Assembly (NCBI GenBank): GCA_903857795.1
Contig: CAIOGM010000067.1
Location: forward strand, 1 to 47,402
Direction of reading: 5' to 3'
DNA length: 47,402 nucleotides
Source of the DNA: an uncultured Geobacter sp.
GTDB lineage: Bacteria > Desulfobacterota > Desulfuromonadia > Geobacterales > CAIOGM01
Below the pieces are notes generated by a model. The model was given only the letters and a program-made list of their open reading frames with translations, made no database searches and was not told the origin of the DNA. The translations under genes and the position numbers were made by a program. Shown piece after piece: positions 8,672 to 18,481 of this stretch. Each line of letters opens with the position of its first letter. Positions within the stretch are counted from its first letter, which is position 1.

Positions 8672-8742
8672 TTGAAAAAAAAAGGGCAAACTGCTAAACA
8701 TATTTTTTACATTTCGATTTTACTCAGGGGAAACAGCCCCTG
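8672..8742 (+). promoter_or_regulatory. rho-rpmE spacer: possible promoter and leader hairpin
   Basis: TTGAAA (8672-8677) and TAAACA (8695-8700), 17 bases apart, form a weak candidate promoter inside an AT-rich spacer. Downstream, CAGGGG (8725-8730) pairs with CCCCTG (8737-8742) around a six-base loop, just before the GAGGAGA ribosome site of rpmE. The hairpin could affect rpmE translation. Neither element is strong on its own. Confidence 0.35.
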
Positions 8743-8760
8743 TTCACGAGGAGAAGACCG

Positions 8761-8958
8761 ATGAAAGAGGGAATCCACCCCGCATACCAGGAAGTGACCG
8801 TTAAATGCCTCTGCGGCAACAACTTCCAGACTCGTTCCACCAGCAAAGAGATCACCACCGAGATCTGCTCTGCCTGCCACCCGTTCTTCACCGGTAAGCA
8901 GAAACTCATCGACACCGCCGGACGAGTCGAACGGTTCAAGAGACGTTACGGCATGTAG
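8761..8958 (+). CDS. rpmE: 50S ribosomal protein L31, zinc-binding type
   Basis: This 65-residue protein is a small component of the large ribosomal subunit. It is the zinc-binding (C+) form, with cysteines at 16 and 18 in KCLCG and at 36 and 39 in CSAC. Cysteine-containing L31 acts as a zinc store in several bacteria, and the cysteine-free paralogue replaces it under zinc starvation. The C-terminal [11 protein letters not shown] is characteristic. A GAGGAGA ribosome site precedes the ATG. A strong terminator hairpin follows 25 bases after the stop, so rpmE is probably transcribed alone or with rho. Confidence 0.97.
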   Translation: MKEGIHPAYQEVTVKCLCGNNFQTRSTSKEITTEICSACHPFFTGKQKLIDTAGRVERFKRRYGM

Positions 8959-8983
8959 CAAAATCCAAGACGGCATGCTGCGA

Positions 8984-9019
8984 GGGGATTTTGTCCATGG
9001 CGAAATCCCCTTTTGTTTT
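8984..9019 (+). terminator. Rho-independent terminator after rpmE
   Basis: GGGGATTT (8984-8991) pairs perfectly with AAATCCCC (9003-9010) around an 11-base loop, followed by a T-rich tail TTTTGTTTT. This is a classical intrinsic terminator placed between rpmE and thyX. Confidence 0.85.
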
Positions 9020-9096
9020 CCAGCGCCTTCACGCGGTGACCACCCGCGAGAGGTCGGGAATCGTTTCCCCCGTTGCCTCGGAGATACCCATCCCCC

Positions 9097-9789
9097 ATGA
9101 AGGTCTCCCTTCTCCAACATACCCCGGAACCGGAACGGACGGTGGCTCTCGCCGCCCGGCTCTGCTATTCCCCTGCCGACATCGACGAACTCCAGGAAAA
9201 GCTGACCGGCGACCAGATAACCGTCTTTCTCGAGAAGATCATGTCACTTGGCCATCACTCGGTTCTGGAGCATGCAACCTTCACCTTCGGCATCGACGGC
9301 ATCTCCCGCACCACCAGTCATCAGCTCGTCCGGCACCGGATCGCCTCCTTTTCCCAGCAGTCCCAGCGCTACGTCTCCCATGCGGAACGCTTTGACGCGG
9401 TCATTCCTGACACCATCGCAGCCAGGCCGGAGCTGCTGGCCCGGTTCGAGGAGCAGCTCCAGTCACTCCACAGCTGCTACCGGGCGCTGGTCGAGGCCGG
9501 TGTTCCGGCTGAAGACGCCCGCTACATCCTCCCCAACGCCACGGAGACGAAACTCATCGTCACCATGAACGCCCGGGAACTGCGCCACTTTTTCGCTCTC
9601 CGCTGCTGCGAGCGAGCCCAGTGGGAGATCCGGAGGATGGCGGTTGAAATGCTCCAGCTGGTGAAACCCGTCGCCCCGACCATCTTCAGGGAGTCGGGCC
9701 CCGGCTGCCTCGCAGCTCACTGCCCGGAAGGGAAGTTCTGCTGCGGGAAAACCGGGGAAGTCCGGGAACGATTTAAATCGTTACCGTAA
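9097..9789 (+). CDS. thyX: FAD-dependent thymidylate synthase ThyX
   Basis: ThyX makes dTMP from dUMP using methylene-tetrahydrofolate, FAD and NADPH. The signature RHRx7S is present as RHRIASFSQQSQRY, with R79, H80, R81 and S89. The 230-residue length is typical. I chose ATG at 9097 because the family starts with this kind of strand (MKVSLLQHTP). An in-frame TTG at 9073 would add eight unlikely residues (MPRRYPSP). The ribosome site GGAG is somewhat distant, 13 bases from the ATG. The C-terminus carries an extra cysteine-rich segment (CLAAHCPEGKFCCGK). Its stop codon TAA lies inside the GTAAGGGCG of an intergenic repeat, so the last residues may have changed when the repeat arrived. Confidence 0.95.
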   Translation: MKVSLLQHTPEPERTVALAARLCYSPADIDELQEKLTGDQITVFLEKIMSLGHHSVLEHATFTFGIDGISRTTSHQLVRHRIASFSQQSQRYVSHAERFDAVIPDTIAARPELLARFEEQLQSLHSCYRALVEAGVPAEDARYILPNATETKLIVTMNARELRHFFALRCCERAQWEIRRMAVEMLQLVKPVAPTIFRESGPGCLAAHCPEGKFCCGKTGEVRERFKSLP

Positions 9790-9823
9790 GGGCGATTTCG
9801 TAAGGGCGATCAATCAATCGCCC
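9786..9823. repeat. Intergenic GTARGGGC palindromic repeat, copy 1
   Basis: The sequence has a GTAAGGGCGAT unit at 9786-9796 and a second at 9800-9810. The second pairs with ATCGCCC (9817-9823) to form a seven-base stem with a six-base loop. The first GTAAGGG contains the thyX stop codon. It shares the GTA(A/G)GGGC end with the copies at 12716-12785, 33466-33489 and 46222-46244. Confidence 0.6.
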
Positions 9824-9849
9824 CAACAACCCATAACCAAGAGGAATAC

Positions 9850-10758
9850 ATGGCAAAGATCAACATCGGCGGTCAGGCGGTCATCGAAGGGGTCATGATG
9901 CGGGCGCCCCGCGCCATGGCCATTGCGGTCAGGCGCCCCACCGGCGAGATCGTGGTCAAAAAGGACGAGGTGGTGCCGCTCTCGGAGCTCTACCCCATCG
10001 TCAAGTACCCCATCATCCGCGGGGCCATCGCCCTCTTTTCATCTCTCATCGTCGGGATCAAGGCGCTGAACTTCTCCGCCAACGAGGCGATGGTAGAGGG
10101 GGAGGGGGAAAAAGAAGAGCTCTCCCCCTGGGCCATGGGAGGAACCATGGCGGTAGCCTTCGGCTTCGGCATCCTCCTCTTCTTCATCATGCCGCTCTAC
10201 CTGACCAAGCTCCTCGTCCCGGTCATCGGCGACTCCAACATCGTCTTCAACCTGGTGGACGGCGTCATCCGGGTGGCGGTCTTCCTCCTCTACATCTGGG
10301 TCATCTCCCGGATGGAGGATATCCAGCGGGTCTTCCAGTATCACGGCGCCGAGCACAAGTCGATCTTCGCCTTCGAGGCCGGAGACGAGCTGACCGTGGA
10401 GAACGTCCGAAAGTACAGCTGCCTCCATCCCCGCTGCGGCACGAGCTTCCTCCTCATCGTCATGCTCATCAGCATCGTGATCTTCTCGCTGATCCCCAAG
10501 CTCTGGCCGTTCTACATGAAGGCCGGCTCCCGGGTGTTCCTGCTGCCGGTCATCGCCGGGGTCTCCTACGAGATTCTCAAATGGACCGCCAAGCACGACT
10601 CCACCCCCTTCGTGAAACTGCTCATCTCTCCCGGACTGGCGCTCCAGCGGCTCACCACCCGGGAACCCGACGACAGCCAACTGGAGGTGGCCATCCGCTC
10701 CATGCAGGAGGCGCTGGAGGTCAACGCCGGGTTCAAGGACGACAGGTTGGTAATTTAA
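9850..10758 (+). CDS. DUF1385 membrane protein (YqhQ-like)
   Basis: This 302-residue protein belongs to the DUF1385 family, which includes Bacillus YqhQ. Its biochemical function is unknown to me. The N-terminus [20 protein letters not shown] is the family signature. The centre has [20 protein letters not shown] and the [10 protein letters not shown] motif, with histidines, cysteines and acidic residues that could bind metal. Four or so membrane segments are visible, around 93-120, 130-150, 198-220 and 225-245. In many genomes this gene sits beside rpmE and prfA, exactly as here, so it may be tied to translation or envelope functions. The stop is two bases before the prfA start, implying coupled expression. 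Confidence 0.9.
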   Translation: MAKINIGGQAVIEGVMMRAPRAMAIAVRRPTGEIVVKKDEVVPLSELYPIVKYPIIRGAIALFSSLIVGIKALNFSANEAMVEGEGEKEELSPWAMGGTMAVAFGFGILLFFIMPLYLTKLLVPVIGDSNIVFNLVDGVIRVAVFLLYIWVISRMEDIQRVFQYHGAEHKSIFAFEAGDELTVENVRKYSCLHPRCGTSFLLIVMLISIVIFSLIPKLWPFYMKAGSRVFLLPVIAGVSYEILKWTAKHDSTPFVKLLISPGLALQRLTTREPDDSQLEVAIRSMQEALEVNAGFKDDRLVI

Positions 10759-10760
10759 TC

Positions 10761-11834
10761 ATGCTAGACAAGATCGAAGAACTCGAACGCCGTTCAATGG
10801 AACTGGAGTCGCTCCTCTCCGACCCGGCGATTCAGGCCAATCAGGGGGAGTTCCGCAAATTTTCCAAGGAACATGCCGAACTGGCCCCCCTGGTGGAGAC
10901 CTACCGCAAACATCGGAAACTTCTCTCCGAGATCAAGGACAACCAGCTGCTCCTCTCCGAAGCCGACCAGGAGATCCGGGAGATGGCCAAGGAAGAGCTT
11001 GAAGCGCTGGAACGGCAGAAGAACGAACTGGAAGCCGAGATCCGGCTCCTCCTCCTCCCCAGAGACCCCAACGACGACAAGAGTGTCATCCTGGAGATCA
11101 GGGCAGGGACCGGCGGCGATGAGTCGGCCCTCTTTGCCGGCGACCTCTTCCGGATGTACTCCCGGTTTGCCGACGCCAACCGCTGGAAGGTTGATATCAT
11201 CTCCGCCTCCGAGTCGGAGCGGGGAGGATTCAAGGAGGTAATCGCCTCCCTGGAGGGGGTCGGGGTCTACGCCAAGCTCAAATACGAGTCGGGAACCCAC
11301 CGGGTGCAGCGGGTTCCCGAGACCGAGGCTCAGGGACGGATTCACACCAGCGCCTGCACCGTGGCCATCATGCCCGAGGCCGAAGACATCGAAGTCGACA
11401 TCAATCCAACCGACCTGAAGATCGACGTCTACCGCTCCCAGGGGGCCGGCGGACAGCACGTCAACACCACCGACTCGGCAGTCAGGATCACCCATCTCCC
11501 CACGGGCATCGTGGTGGCCTGTCAGGAGGAGCGGAGCCAGATCAAGAACCGCTCCAAGGCGATGAAGGTTCTCAAATCCCGGATGCTGGACATCCTTAAC
11601 CAGGAGCAGAACGCCCGGATGGCCGCCGACCGGAAGCAGCAGGTGGGGAGCGGCGACCGGAGCGAACGGATCAGGACCTACAACTTCCCCCAGGGGCGGA
11701 TGACCGATCACCGGATCGGCCTGACCCTCTACCGGCTTGAGACCATCATGACCGGCGATATCGGCGAAATCGTGGATTCACTCCGGGCCCACTACCAGAT
11801 GGAGGCGCTCCAGGAGCAGAGCCAGACGGTGTAA
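10761..11834 (+). CDS. prfA: Peptide chain release factor 1
   Basis: RF1 recognises UAA and UAG stop codons and triggers peptide release. The 357-residue frame begins at ATG 10761, two bases after the preceding stop. A longer upstream in-frame extension lies inside the DUF1385 gene and is not used. The GGQ motif (230-232, in [15 protein letters not shown]) is the catalytic tripeptide whose glutamine is methylated by PrmC, the next gene. The codon-recognition tripeptide PxT appears as PET at 186-188 within [18 protein letters not shown], where many RF1 proteins have PAT or PVT. The GTGGDE segment is also normal. No programmed frameshift is seen, as expected for RF1. Confidence 0.97.
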   Translation: MLDKIEELERRSMELESLLSDPAIQANQGEFRKFSKEHAELAPLVETYRKHRKLLSEIKDNQLLLSEADQEIREMAKEELEALERQKNELEAEIRLLLLPRDPNDDKSVILEIRAGTGGDESALFAGDLFRMYSRFADANRWKVDIISASESERGGFKEVIASLEGVGVYAKLKYESGTHRVQRVPETEAQGRIHTSACTVAIMPEAEDIEVDINPTDLKIDVYRSQGAGGQHVNTTDSAVRITHLPTGIVVACQEERSQIKNRSKAMKVLKSRMLDILNQEQNARMAADRKQQVGSGDRSERIRTYNFPQGRMTDHRIGLTLYRLETIMTGDIGEIVDSLRAHYQMEALQEQSQTV

Positions 11835-11864
11835 GCTAACGCGTGGCTTTGGGGCACAGGACTC

Positions 11865-12719
11865 ATGAATAAATCCAGCGAGACATGGACCATCTTGAAG
11901 CTCCTCACCTGGACCAAGGAGTATCTTGCGGGAAAAGGGGTGGAGAACGCCCGGCTTGAGGCCGAATGGCTACTCAGCGCCGCCCTGGATCTCGACCGGG
12001 TCGGGCTCTACGTCAACTTCGAGAAACCGCTCCTGCCGGAAGAGCTGACGGCGTTCAGGGGAATGATCGGCCGCCGCGCCAAGCGGGAACCGCTTCAATA
12101 CATCCTCGGTACCCAGGAGTTCATGGGACTGGAGTTCCGGGTAACCCCGGCGGTCCTCATCCCGCGCCACGACACCGAGACGTTGGTCCTGGAGGCGATG
12201 AGCCGCGCCGGAAGCGCGAAACGCGTTCTCGACCTGGGCGCCGGGAGCGGCTGCATCGCCGTGACTCTGGCGAAACTGCTCCCCACCGCCCAGGTGACGG
12301 CGGTGGATTGTTCGGCCGAGAGCCTGGCCATCGCCGCGGAGAATGCTCAACGGAACAACGTAACGGTCCGCTTCTTCACCGGTTCCCTGTTCGAACCACT
12401 GGCGGGAGAGCGCTACGACCTGATCGTCTCGAATCCCCCCTACATCCCTACCGCCGACCTGGCTGGATTGCAGCCCGAGGTGCGTGAATATGAACCTCGC
12501 GGCGCCCTGGACGGCGGAGCCGATGGTCTCGACTTCTACCGGCTCATCATCCCCGCCGCGCCGTCATATCTCGTTTCCGGCGGTCGGCTCATGGTTGAGG
12601 TGGGGATCGGGCAGGCGGAGGCGGTGCAGGAGCTCTTCGCTGCCGCGGGCTTCACAGAAATTTTCATCGCCAGCGACCCCGGCAACGTTCAGCGGGTGGT
12701 AGGGGGACGCTTCCCGTAG
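11865..12719 (+). CDS. prmC: Release factor glutamine N5-methyltransferase PrmC (HemK)
   Basis: PrmC methylates the glutamine of the GGQ motif in release factors. The 284-residue protein has an N-terminal helical domain (1-95), a SAM-binding loop LDLGAGSGCIAV near 122-133 and the catalytic NPPY at 190-193, in VSNPPYIP. It follows prfA by 30 bases, the usual substrate-enzyme pairing. The C-terminus is RFP followed by a TAG. That TAG is part of the GTAGGGGC arm of a palindromic repeat, so the present stop is supplied by the repeat. The family's usual end lies about here, so function should be intact. Confidence 0.96.
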   Translation: MNKSSETWTILKLLTWTKEYLAGKGVENARLEAEWLLSAALDLDRVGLYVNFEKPLLPEELTAFRGMIGRRAKREPLQYILGTQEFMGLEFRVTPAVLIPRHDTETLVLEAMSRAGSAKRVLDLGAGSGCIAVTLAKLLPTAQVTAVDCSAESLAIAAENAQRNNVTVRFFTGSLFEPLAGERYDLIVSNPPYIPTADLAGLQPEVREYEPRGALDGGADGLDFYRLIIPAAPSYLVSGGRLMVEVGIGQAEAVQELFAAAGFTEIFIASDPGNVQRVVGGRFP

Positions 12720-12785
12720 GGGCGAGGCATGCCTCGCCCATTGGCGCGAATACGGTTAACCGGGCACGGCATGCCGTGCCCCTAC
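12716..12785. repeat. Composite GTAGGGGC palindromic repeat, copy 2 (two 20-base palindromes)
   Basis: Two perfect 20-base palindromes lie 22 bases apart: GGGCGAGGCATGCCTCGCCC (12720-12739) and GGGCACGGCATGCCGTGCCC (12762-12781). The whole unit begins GTAGGGGC (12716-12723) and ends GCCCCTAC (12778-12785), which are inverted copies of each other. It fits exactly between the prmC stop codon, which it supplies, and the murA ribosome site. It has the look of a non-autonomous mobile repeat (REP-like). Confidence 0.8.
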
Positions 12786-12797
12786 AGAGGACATAAA

Positions 12798-14047
<1,250 letters not shown>

Positions 14048-14051
<4 letters not shown>

Positions 14052-14686
14052 CCGACTATATTACCATCGCCATCCCGAAAGGACGCATCCTCCAGGAGTC
14101 CGTGGCCCTCTTCGCCAAGATCGGCATCGACTGCTCCGAGCTCCTCTCCGATACCCGGAAGCTGGTCTTCGAGAACGCCCAGCAACGGATGCGCTACATG
14201 ATCGTCCGGGCCACCGACGTCCCGACCTATGTGGAGTACGGCTGCGCCGACCTGGGGATCGTGGGGAAAGACACCCTCATGGAGCAGGAGAAGGAGCTCT
14301 ATGAACCGCTGGACCTGAAGTTCGGCTACTGCCGCCTCATGGTGGCCGAACCGGCGGGGCTGGCCCGGGGTGACGACCCTACTCGCTGGTCCAACATCCG
14401 GATCGCCACCAAGTATCCCCACATCACCGAAAAATATTTCGCTTCCAAGGGAATTCAGGTGGAGCTCATCAAACTCTACGGCTCCATCGAGCTGGCGCCG
14501 CTGGTGGGACTCTCCGAGCGGATCGTCGACCTGGTCTCCACGGGCGAGACCCTGAAGCAAAACGGCCTGGTGGAGGTGGAGACCATCGCCCACATCACCA
14601 CCCGTCTCATCGTCAACCGCGCCAGCCTCAAGACCCGGCACCAGCGGATCACCGAGATCATTCAGGGGCTGGAGAAACACGTCTGA
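14048..14686 (+). CDS. hisG: ATP phosphoribosyltransferase, short form (HisG-S)
   Basis: HisG joins ATP and PRPP in the first step of histidine synthesis. At 212 residues this is the short form, which lacks the C-terminal regulatory domain and normally needs the HisZ partner for activity and feedback control. No hisZ is in the window. Recognisable segments are [12 protein letters not shown] at the start, [20 protein letters not shown] and [20 protein letters not shown] followed by [12 protein letters not shown]. The PRPP-binding loop lies in the last of these. It overlaps murA by four bases, so the his genes are probably transcribed and translated together with the upstream cell-wall gene. 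Confidence 0.96.
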
Positions 14687-14695
14687 GAGGTTACC

Positions 14696-15991
14696 ATGCA
14701 GTTTCTAGACATGACCGACACCGATTTCGATCAAAAGTTCGCCGCCATCCTTGCCCGGGGTGAGGAGTCCTCCCATGAGGTGGAGCAGGTCGTACGGGGG
14801 ATAATCGCCGACGTGCGCAGACGCGGCGACGCCGCGGTGCTGGAGTACACCAACCGCTTTGACCGCCTGTCCGCAACCACCGTCACCGAACTCGAGGTGA
14901 CCGCCGGGGAGTTTGACGCCGCCTTCACCCAGGTCTCGGCGGAGGAGATCGCCTCCCTGAAGCTGGCAGTGGAGCGGGTGACCCGGTTCCACGAGAAGCA
15001 GAAGCAGCAGAGCTGGCTCTCCACCGAGGAAGAAGATATCCTCCTGGGGCAGAAGGTGACCCCCTTGGCCCGGGTGGGAATCTACGTCCCCGGCGGCAAG
15101 GCAAGCTACCCCTCCAGCGTCATCATGAACGCCGTTCCCGCCAAGGTGGCCGGGGTCGGCGAGATCATCATGGTGGCCCCGACCCCCGGCGGCGAGCTCA
15201 ATCCCCACCTTCTCGTGGCCGCGCGTCTTGCCGGCGTGGACCGGTTCTTCCGCCTGGGGGGCGCCCAGGCGGTGGCGGCCCTGGCCTACGGCACGGCCAC
15301 GATCCCCAAGGTGGACAAGATCACCGGCCCCGGGAACATCTACGTCGCCACCGCCAAGAAGCTGGTCTTCGGCCAGGTGGGGATCGACATGATTGCCGGC
15401 CCCAGCGAGATTCTTGTCATCAACGATGGGAGCGGGGACCCGGCCCACATCGCCGCCGACCTCCTCTCCCAGGCGGAGCATGACGAGCTTGCCTCATCCA
15501 TCCTCATCACCACCGACCGCGGCTTCGGCCAGCGGGTGGCGGCTGAGGTTGAGCTCCAGCTTGGCGAGCTCAAACGTGAAAAAATAGCCCGGCGATCCTG
15601 GGAGAGCTACGGCGCGGTCATCGTGGCGGGAACCCTGGACGAGGCCATCGCCTTCTCCAACCGGATCGCCCCGGAGCATCTGGAGTTGGCCGTGGCCGAT
15701 CCCTTCGCCGTTCTGCCCAGGATCGTCAATGCCGGGGCTATCTTCCTGGGGCACTTCACCCCCGAGGCGGCCGGCGACTACCTGGCCGGCCCCAACCACA
15801 CCCTCCCCACCGGCGGCACGGCCCGCTTCTTCTCCCCCCTCTCCGTGGACGACTTCGTCAAGAAATCGTCCATCGTCTGGTTCTCGGAAGCCGGCTTGAA
15901 CCGGTTGGGGAACGACATCGTCCGAATCGCCAACCTGGAAGGGTTAGAGGCTCACGGGAGGTCGGTGAGCGTGAGATTACAGCAGTCCTGA
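14696..15991 (+). CDS. hisD: Histidinol dehydrogenase
   Basis: HisD carries out the last two oxidations from L-histidinol to L-histidine with NAD and zinc. The 431-residue length is standard. Hallmarks include YVPGGKASYPSSVIMNAVPA, GGAQAVAALAYGT, KITGPGNIYVATAKKLVFG, DMIAGPSEILVI and SQAEHDE, plus the catalytic region APEHLELAV and the GPNHTLPTGG zinc-ligand region. AGAGG precedes the ATG. It lies ten bases after hisG and 15 bases before hisB. In several relatives I would expect hisC between hisD and hisB; it is not here. Confidence 0.98.
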   Translation: MQFLDMTDTDFDQKFAAILARGEESSHEVEQVVRGIIADVRRRGDAAVLEYTNRFDRLSATTVTELEVTAGEFDAAFTQVSAEEIASLKLAVERVTRFHEKQKQQSWLSTEEEDILLGQKVTPLARVGIYVPGGKASYPSSVIMNAVPAKVAGVGEIIMVAPTPGGELNPHLLVAARLAGVDRFFRLGGAQAVAALAYGTATIPKVDKITGPGNIYVATAKKLVFGQVGIDMIAGPSEILVINDGSGDPAHIAADLLSQAEHDELASSILITTDRGFGQRVAAEVELQLGELKREKIARRSWESYGAVIVAGTLDEAIAFSNRIAPEHLELAVADPFAVLPRIVNAGAIFLGHFTPEAAGDYLAGPNHTLPTGGTARFFSPLSVDDFVKKSSIVWFSEAGLNRLGNDIVRIANLEGLEAHGRSVSVRLQQS

Positions 15992-16006
15992 ACCGAGGAG
16001 GTCACC

Positions 16007-16594
16007 ATGTCCCGCAGCGCAACCATAGAGCGGATCACCCGCGAAACCCGAATCCGGCTCTCCCTGGAGATCGACGGCAGTGGGCAGTCAAAGATCTGCA
16101 GCTCGGTCCCGTTCCTCGACCATATGCTGGACCTCTTCGCCCGGCACGGCCTCTTCAACCTGGAGGTGGAGGCGCAGGGGGATATCGACATCGACTTCCA
16201 TCATACGGTGGAGGACGTGGGGATCGTCCTGGGCGATGCCTTCCGGCAGGCGCTGGGGGAGAAGAAGGGGATCAAGCGTTACGGTCAGGCCTCCGTCCCC
16301 ATGGACGAGACCCTGGCCAGCGTCACCATCGACCTGTCGGGCCGCCCCTATCTCGTCTACCACGTCAACCTCCCCAAGGTGAAGATCGGCGACCTGGACG
16401 TGGAACTGGTCAAGGAGTTCTTCCAGGCCTTCACCAACAACTGCGGGGCTAATGTCCACGTAAACGTCATGTACGGCGACAACGTCCACCATATCATCGA
16501 GGCCTGCTTCAAGGCCACGGCCCGGGCGCTGGATCTGGCGACCTCTTTGGACCCCCGCATCGAAGGGGTCATGTCCACCAAAGGGATGCTATGA
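16007..16594 (+). CDS. hisB: Imidazoleglycerol-phosphate dehydratase
   Basis: HisB removes water from imidazole glycerol phosphate using manganese. At 195 residues it is the single-function enzyme, without the phosphatase domain found in enterobacteria. The two metal-binding histidine repeats are visible: [15 protein letters not shown] followed by [16 protein letters not shown], and later [20 protein letters not shown] followed by [12 protein letters not shown]. Both are complete. A GAGGAGGT ribosome site precedes the ATG. The end overlaps hisH by four bases. Confidence 0.98.
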   Translation: MSRSATIERITRETRIRLSLEIDGSGQSKICSSVPFLDHMLDLFARHGLFNLEVEAQGDIDIDFHHTVEDVGIVLGDAFRQALGEKKGIKRYGQASVPMDETLASVTIDLSGRPYLVYHVNLPKVKIGDLDVELVKEFFQAFTNNCGANVHVNVMYGDNVHHIIEACFKATARALDLATSLDPRIEGVMSTKGML

Positions 16595-17214
16595 TCGCAA
16601 TCATCGACTACGGGATGGGGAACCTCCGGTCAGTGCAGAAGGGGTTCGAGAAGGTGGGGTACGAGGCGGTGGTGACCGCCGATCCCAGGGTGGTGCTGGA
16701 GGCGGAGCGGATCGTCCTCCCCGGCGTCGGCGCTTTTCGGGACTGCATCCGCAACCTGGAGGCGGGGGGGTTCGTGGAACCGATCCTCCGGGTGGTCCGT
16801 GAAGGGCGGCCGTTCCTCGGTATCTGCCTCGGACTGCAGCTTCTCTTTACCGAGAGCGAGGAGTTCGGTCTCCACAAGGGGCTCGATATCATCCCCGGAC
16901 GGGTGGTCCGCTTCCCCGAGGGGATGGCAGAGGCCGGTGAAGCGTTGAAGGTGCCGCACATGGGGTGGAACCAGCTTTCCTTCAAACGGCGCCCCCCTCC
17001 CCTTGCCGGCCTGGAAGAGGGGAGCAACGTCTACTTCGTCCACTCCTACTACGTGAAACCGGATGATGAGAGCGTAATCGCCACCACCACCACCTATGGC
17101 ATCGATTTCTGCTCCTCCATCTGGAAGGAGAACATCGTGGCCACCCAGTTTCATCCGGAAAAATCCCAGGAGACGGGGCTCACCATCCTGCGACAGTTTG
17201 CGACCATGAAGTGA
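16591..17214 (+). CDS. hisH: Imidazole glycerol phosphate synthase, glutaminase subunit
   Basis: HisH supplies ammonia from glutamine to HisF for imidazole ring closure. The 207-residue class I glutamine amidotransferase has the start [11 protein letters not shown], the oxyanion segment [10 protein letters not shown] and the nucleophile cysteine in [12 protein letters not shown]. The histidine-glutamate pair is in TQFHPEKSQ near the C-terminus. All catalytic residues are present. In most his operons hisA and hisF follow directly. Here the next gene is the convergent cinA, 13 bases away, and hisF is found 2.8 kb downstream on the opposite strand. Confidence 0.97.
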   Translation: MIAIIDYGMGNLRSVQKGFEKVGYEAVVTADPRVVLEAERIVLPGVGAFRDCIRNLEAGGFVEPILRVVREGRPFLGICLGLQLLFTESEEFGLHKGLDIIPGRVVRFPEGMAEAGEALKVPHMGWNQLSFKRRPPPLAGLEEGSNVYFVHSYYVKPDDESVIATTTTYGIDFCSSIWKENIVATQFHPEKSQETGLTILRQFATMK

Positions 17215-17227
17215 CCTCCTTTGTAAA

Positions 17228-18463
17228 CTATCCGGTTGTAAGGTAACGGCGCAGCCGGTCCAGGGCGGTAATCGTAGTAAGAAGTCGCACCTGGCGCCGG
17301 TCCCCGGAGAAGTGGTACTCCTCGACCCGGCACCCGGCACCATCCGCCAGGGCGATGAAAACCGTTCCCGCGGGTTTTTCTTCAGAAGCCCCCGGACCGG
17401 CGACCCCGGTTACGGCCAAGGCAAGATCGCTCCCCGCCCCCTCCCGCGCCCCCCGAGCCATCGCCTCCGCCACGTCCCGACTCACCGCCCCCTTCTCCAT
17501 GATCAGCCGTTTGGGAACCTGGAGCAGCCGGCACTTGGCGGCGTTGCTGTATACCACGGCTCCTTCCAGGAAGTAGGCAGAGCTTCCCGGTATATCGGTG
17601 AGCCGCTTGGCGATGAACCCGCCGCTGCACGATTCCGCCAGAGAGAGACTCTTCCCGCTCTCGCGCAAGAGTCGCCCGACCTCCTCGTCCAGGGTGGCCC
17701 CCCCTTCTGCTACGATGAACTCCGCCAGCCGCTCCCGAACCACCTCCCCCCCCATCTGCAGCAACGCCGCCACGGAGTCAGGGTCCCCCTCTGCCCGAAG
17801 CTTGACGTCGATGGTTGGAAAGCTGACCCGAAACGCCACGGAGAGCCCACTCTCCGGGTCGGGCAGATCTCTGAGGAGCTCATCGCTCTCCGCCTCGGAG
17901 ATTCCGAAGAGGGTGAAGAGCCGCGTCCCGATGGTCACCCTCTGCCGCAGCCGTTCCTGAATAAAGGGGAGCACGGTATCATCCAGCATCCGGATCATCT
18001 CCGAAGGGACACCAGGGAGGAAGAAGAGGTAACGCCCGTTCCAGGTGATGATGAAACCGCAGGCCGTTCCTGTGGGGTTGGGGATGATGGTGCTCTTGGT
18101 CGGAATGAGCGCCTGCCGCTCCGTGGCAGAGTGGTACAGCCCCCCCTCCGCGCCGACAAACTCCCTCACATGGCTGAGCGCCTCGTCGTTGAGGACGAGG
18201 CGGCGCCCGGTGACCTTGGCAGCCGACCGGGCAGTAAAATCATCGGCGGTGGGCCCCAGGCCACCGGTGACGATGACCGCCTCACTCCATTCAGCAAGGC
18301 GCTCGATGGCATCCATGATGTCGGGCTCGTTGTCTCCCACCAGCAGGTGCCGCTGTACCTTGACTCCCCGATCGTAGAGTCTGGCGGCGATAGAGGCGGC
18401 GTTGCTGTCCACCACTTCGCCGAAGAGCAGTTCGTCACCAATGGAAAGCGTCGATAGTTTCAT
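17228..18463 (-). CDS. cinA: CinA-family protein: competence-damage/nicotinamide-nucleotide amidohydrolase
   Basis: This 411-residue protein has the full two-domain CinA architecture. The N-terminal MoaB-like (COG1058) domain spans about 1-165, with TLSIGDELLFGEVVDSNAAS, GGLGPTADDFT and FLPGVPSEM. The C-terminal domain (about 250-411) is the nicotinamide-nucleotide amidase, with SLAESCSGGFIAKRLTDIPGSS, then VVYSNAAK and AVTGVAGPGASEEKPAGTVF. CinA proteins recycle NMN or hydrolyse ADP-ribose. The name comes from an association with competence, which is not implied here. It is the last gene of a minus-strand group and lies 18 bases behind the LarC-like gene. Confidence 0.94.
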   Translation of the reverse strand: MKLSTLSIGDELLFGEVVDSNAASIAARLYDRGVKVQRHLLVGDNEPDIMDAIERLAEWSEAVIVTGGLGPTADDFTARSAAKVTGRRLVLNDEALSHVREFVGAEGGLYHSATERQALIPTKSTIIPNPTGTACGFIITWNGRYLFFLPGVPSEMIRMLDDTVLPFIQERLRQRVTIGTRLFTLFGISEAESDELLRDLPDPESGLSVAFRVSFPTIDVKLRAEGDPDSVAALLQMGGEVVRERLAEFIVAEGGATLDEEVGRLLRESGKSLSLAESCSGGFIAKRLTDIPGSSAYFLEGAVVYSNAAKCRLLQVPKRLIMEKGAVSRDVAEAMARGAREGAGSDLALAVTGVAGPGASEEKPAGTVFIALADGAGCRVEEYHFSGDRRQVRLLTTITALDRLRRYLTTG

Positions 18464-18481
18464 GGAGACCTCTTCTCGCGT

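Noticed and set aside
10581-10760. Longer start for release factor 1
   Set aside because: It would overlap the DUF1385 gene by 178 bases. The RF1 family begins at MLDKIEELE, encoded from 10761.
12729-12797. N-terminal extension of MurA from an upstream ATG
   Set aside because: The ATG lies within the palindromic repeat and the extension ([10 protein letters not shown] and on) is not MurA-like. TTG 12798 has a good ribosome site and family-like start.
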